Shown here: piece by piece, positions 6,112 through 7,851 of the stretch
Layout: the number at the start of each line of letters is the position of its first letter
Position numbering within the stretch: position 1 is the stretch's first letter
Assembly: GCA_943845485.1 (NCBI GenBank)
Contig: CALTNV010000095.1
Location: 1 to 7,851, forward strand
Direction of reading: 5' to 3'
Length of the DNA stretch: 7,851 nt
From: an uncultured Flavobacteriales bacterium
GTDB lineage: Bacteria; Bacteroidota; Bacteroidia; Flavobacteriales; CALTNV01
Position numbers and translations under genes: made by a program
Notes under the pieces: generated by a model
What the model saw: only the letters and a program-made list of their open reading frames with translations
Databases searched by the model: none
What the model was told of the DNA's origin: nothing

Positions 6112-7401
6112 TTATTGAGCTACTCTAACTTTTGTTGATTCATTGTTCCAACAAGATACATTATATGTTGCTTCATTTAAATCATAATAATCAAACACTT
6201 CTCCTTTGTTTGGAAACCTTGATTTGTATGCAGCCATTAATGAATTAGCCTGAGAAGCTAAATTAGCATCAGTAGCTTTTGCTTTAGCAGCATAATCATA
6301 AGCTAACCAATAAGCAGCTTTCTTTTGAAAAGGATTATCTCCACAACTATTAGCTTTATTTGCAATTTGTAAAGCTGTTAATAAATAAACATCACCCATT
6401 TTATTTAAGTCAGAAGCATATTCCTTAGCTTTACTATATTTTTTTGATTGAGTAAATACGGTAACTGCAACAGCTTTATAATCATTTAACTTTTCACAAT
6501 CTCCACATTCTGAAATTGCTTTTTCAATATAACTTGATGACTTGTTATAATTTCCAGCATCTTTATAGCCTTTAGCTAAATTCACATAACAGTCTAAAGA
6601 AGGCTCTATATCACATACAGATTCGATTAAGTTTAATACAAAACCATCACCTTTACATTCTTTATTTAACAATAACTCAACATAAGATTTTTTTAACTCT
6701 AAATTATCAGGTGAAGCTGTAACATTTTTTTTAGCTACCTCAATAATATCTTCACATTTAGCAACTTTCACAAATAAACCTTCTACATTATTTTTAGCCC
6801 AATTTACCGTAGCAACTTGTTTAGGATACTTATCACCATAACCATCTAATCTAGTCATGATTGGCATATATAAATCTATTAAATCACCTTTGGTTATTTT
6901 ACCATATTTTAATAAATAAAAATTAGCTCTGTAATAATAATATTCAGTGTAAGGATCTACATCAGCTCCTGCAGTTGCTATCCCTTTTTCCATCATATCA
7001 ACTGCAGCAACAATTTCTTTAGGGTTATACTGAAACAATGCACTTCCTTTTTTAGCTAAAATAGCACCATTATCTCCAAAATATTCAATTTGAATATCGT
7101 ACATTGCTAACAAAGCATCAATTAAGGCTTGTTTTTTTACAGGATCAGTTTCTTTACCAATTAAAGTTTGTAGCATAAACTCTCCTCTTTGGTATGTTCC
7201 TATAGAAAACCCAGGACATAGTTTTAAAACATTTGACCAAGGCTCTATTGCTTCTTGATAATTTTTATTTTTATAAGCTTCTTGATACATTGAAAGGTTT
7301 TGACGACAGTTAACACTATCTTCAGGAGTATTCCCAAATTTTTGAGCTTTTACAGACAAAAAAGCAACAACCATCAACAACGTGCTCAGTAAATTTTTCA
7401 T
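6112..7401 (-). CDS. Secreted TPR-like protein of unknown function
   Basis: A 429-residue exported protein. Residues 1-19 form a signal peptide (MKNLLSTLLMVVAFLSVKA) with cleavage expected before Gln20, a common Bacteroidota pattern; there is no lipobox, so it is probably soluble in the periplasm. The mature part is helical with several TPR-like units, for example AYKNKNYQEAIEPWSNVLKL (42-61), LAKGYKDAGNYNKSSSYIEK (275-294) and a later KYSKAKEYASDLNKMGD (321-337). All ten cysteines (32, 62, 216, 249, 263, 271, 299, 302, 353, 417) lie in the mature protein, which suggests disulfides, including a CGDC motif at 299-302. The C-terminus (VSCWNNESTKVRVAQ) looks like the conserved tail of a Bacteroidota TPR family found beside lptC. 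TPR proteins usually hold partners together, so an assembly role for LPS or barrel transport is plausible but not shown. It starts 17 bases after the barrel gene. Confidence 0.88.
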   Translation of the reverse strand: MKNLLSTLLMVVAFLSVKAQKFGNTPEDSVNCRQNLSMYQEAYKNKNYQEAIEPWSNVLKLCPGFSIGTYQRGEFMLQTLIGKETDPVKKQALIDALLAMYDIQIEYFGDNGAILAKKGSALFQYNPKEIVAAVDMMEKGIATAGADVDPYTEYYYYRANFYLLKYGKITKGDLIDLYMPIMTRLDGYGDKYPKQVATVNWAKNNVEGLFVKVAKCEDIIEVAKKNVTASPDNLELKKSYVELLLNKECKGDGFVLNLIESVCDIEPSLDCYVNLAKGYKDAGNYNKSSSYIEKAISECGDCEKLNDYKAVAVTVFTQSKKYSKAKEYASDLNKMGDVYLLTALQIANKANSCGDNPFQKKAAYWLAYDYAAKAKATDANLASQANSLMAAYKSRFPNKGEVFDYYDLNEATYNVSCWNNESTKVRVAQ

Positions 7402-7418
7402 TTTATTTATTTTATATT

Positions 7419-7851
7419 TTAATTATATTTTCTTTTAACAAACCATTTATCTTTCCAGGTTGGAACAATAGAAAGCCCAATGTAATAATTTAAAAACTGT
7501 TCCTCTATTAGTGTTTTTTCAACATCTCCTCTTTTTCCATATTGAATACCTAAGTTAATTCTGGTGGCAGAGGTTTTTCTGTGTATCGGAACCCCCAAAC
7601 CAAAACTACCAGAAATTTCAGTTAGTTGTGTATTGTTAACATACTGGTAACAATTTGTATAATTTATACCAGCTCTATATGAAAGAGCTTTAAAAATATT
7701 TCCTTTATATTTCATTTTACCATCTGGGGTATACTCTACACCAAATCTTAAACCTAAATCATTTTTATAATCACTTTTAAAAACATACATTTCATTTGTT
7801 TGATTTTTCCAAATACCATAATTAGCATCAAAACTTAATAATAGCTTCTCA
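7419..7851 (-). CDS. Outer-membrane beta-barrel protein, C-terminal fragment (5' end outside window)
   Basis: Only the last 144 or so codons are visible. The frame stays open from the Met at 7788-7790 through to the right edge (adding EKLLLSFDANYGIWKNQTNE before that Met), so this Met is internal and the true start lies beyond the window. The visible part alternates polar and hydrophobic residues in strands joined by tight turns, as in LGLRFGVEYTPDG, LSYRAGINYTN, ISGSFGLGVPI, TRINLGIQYGKRG and LNYYIGLSIVP. It ends with DKWFVKRKYN, a tail I recognise from Bacteroidota barrel proteins of the OmpP1/FadL-like or PorV-like kind. It is expected in the outer membrane; no ligand can be assigned. It is the first visible gene of the envelope operon. 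In Flavobacteriia the gene before this one is often type III pantothenate kinase, which cannot be checked here. Confidence 0.85.
   Translation of the reverse strand, partial: EKLLLSFDANYGIWKNQTNEMYVFKSDYKNDLGLRFGVEYTPDGKMKYKGNIFKALSYRAGINYTNCYQYVNNTQLTEISGSFGLGVPIHRKTSATRINLGIQYGKRGDVEKTLIEEQFLNYYIGLSIVPTWKDKWFVKRKYN

Overview
The window is strongly AT-rich, and every gene I can support lies on the minus strand, so transcription runs from the right edge to the left. The protein families point to a Bacteroidota bacterium, most likely Flavobacteriales or a close relative: a lipoprotein-type LptC, an outer-membrane barrel ending in a WFVKRKYN-like tail, a PpiD-type isomerase starting with a short 'LENIRKR' segment before its membrane anchor, and a COG4152-type ATPase with PEERGLY and SGFDP motifs. 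Starts have no convincing Shine-Dalgarno sequence and sit behind A/T-rich leaders, which also fits this phylum. The species cannot be named from the sequence.

Layout in order of transcription: (1) the C-terminal part of an outer-membrane beta-barrel protein, open to the right edge (7851-7419); (2) a secreted, cysteine-containing TPR-like protein (7401-6112); (3) LptC, a lipoprotein of LPS transport, apparently starting at TTG (6093-5515); (4) a 65-residue two-helix membrane protein (5509-5312); (5) a CNNM/CorC-type membrane protein with CBS and CorC_HlyC domains (5312-4029), whose ATG overlaps the stop of gene 4; (6) a membrane-anchored parvulin-type peptidyl-prolyl isomerase, PpiD-like (3966-1846). 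A clear rho-independent terminator (1798-1825) follows gene 6. After it come an ABC transporter ATPase (1767-838) and its permease (824-12), a NatA/NatB-like pair.

Genes 1-6 look like one envelope-biogenesis transcription unit. Five of the genes are separated by 18 bases or fewer or overlap; only the gap before the isomerase (62 bases) is larger. The unit combines an outer-membrane barrel, LPS delivery, a periplasmic folding factor, a probable divalent-ion transporter and two proteins of unknown function. From memory, a similar order (barrel, TPR protein, lptC, CNNM protein, isomerase) recurs in Flavobacteriia, so this is probably conserved chromosomal backbone, not a mobile or accessory island. 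I see no insertion sequence, phage gene, CRISPR array, tRNA or rRNA.

The main oddities are a permease that stops at about 60% of the usual family length just after an A8 tract, with both other frames open to the window edge; nested inverted repeats around the terminator; the TTG start of lptC; and the uncharacterised 65-residue protein coupled to the CNNM gene. I did not find convincing evidence for a wholly new system.
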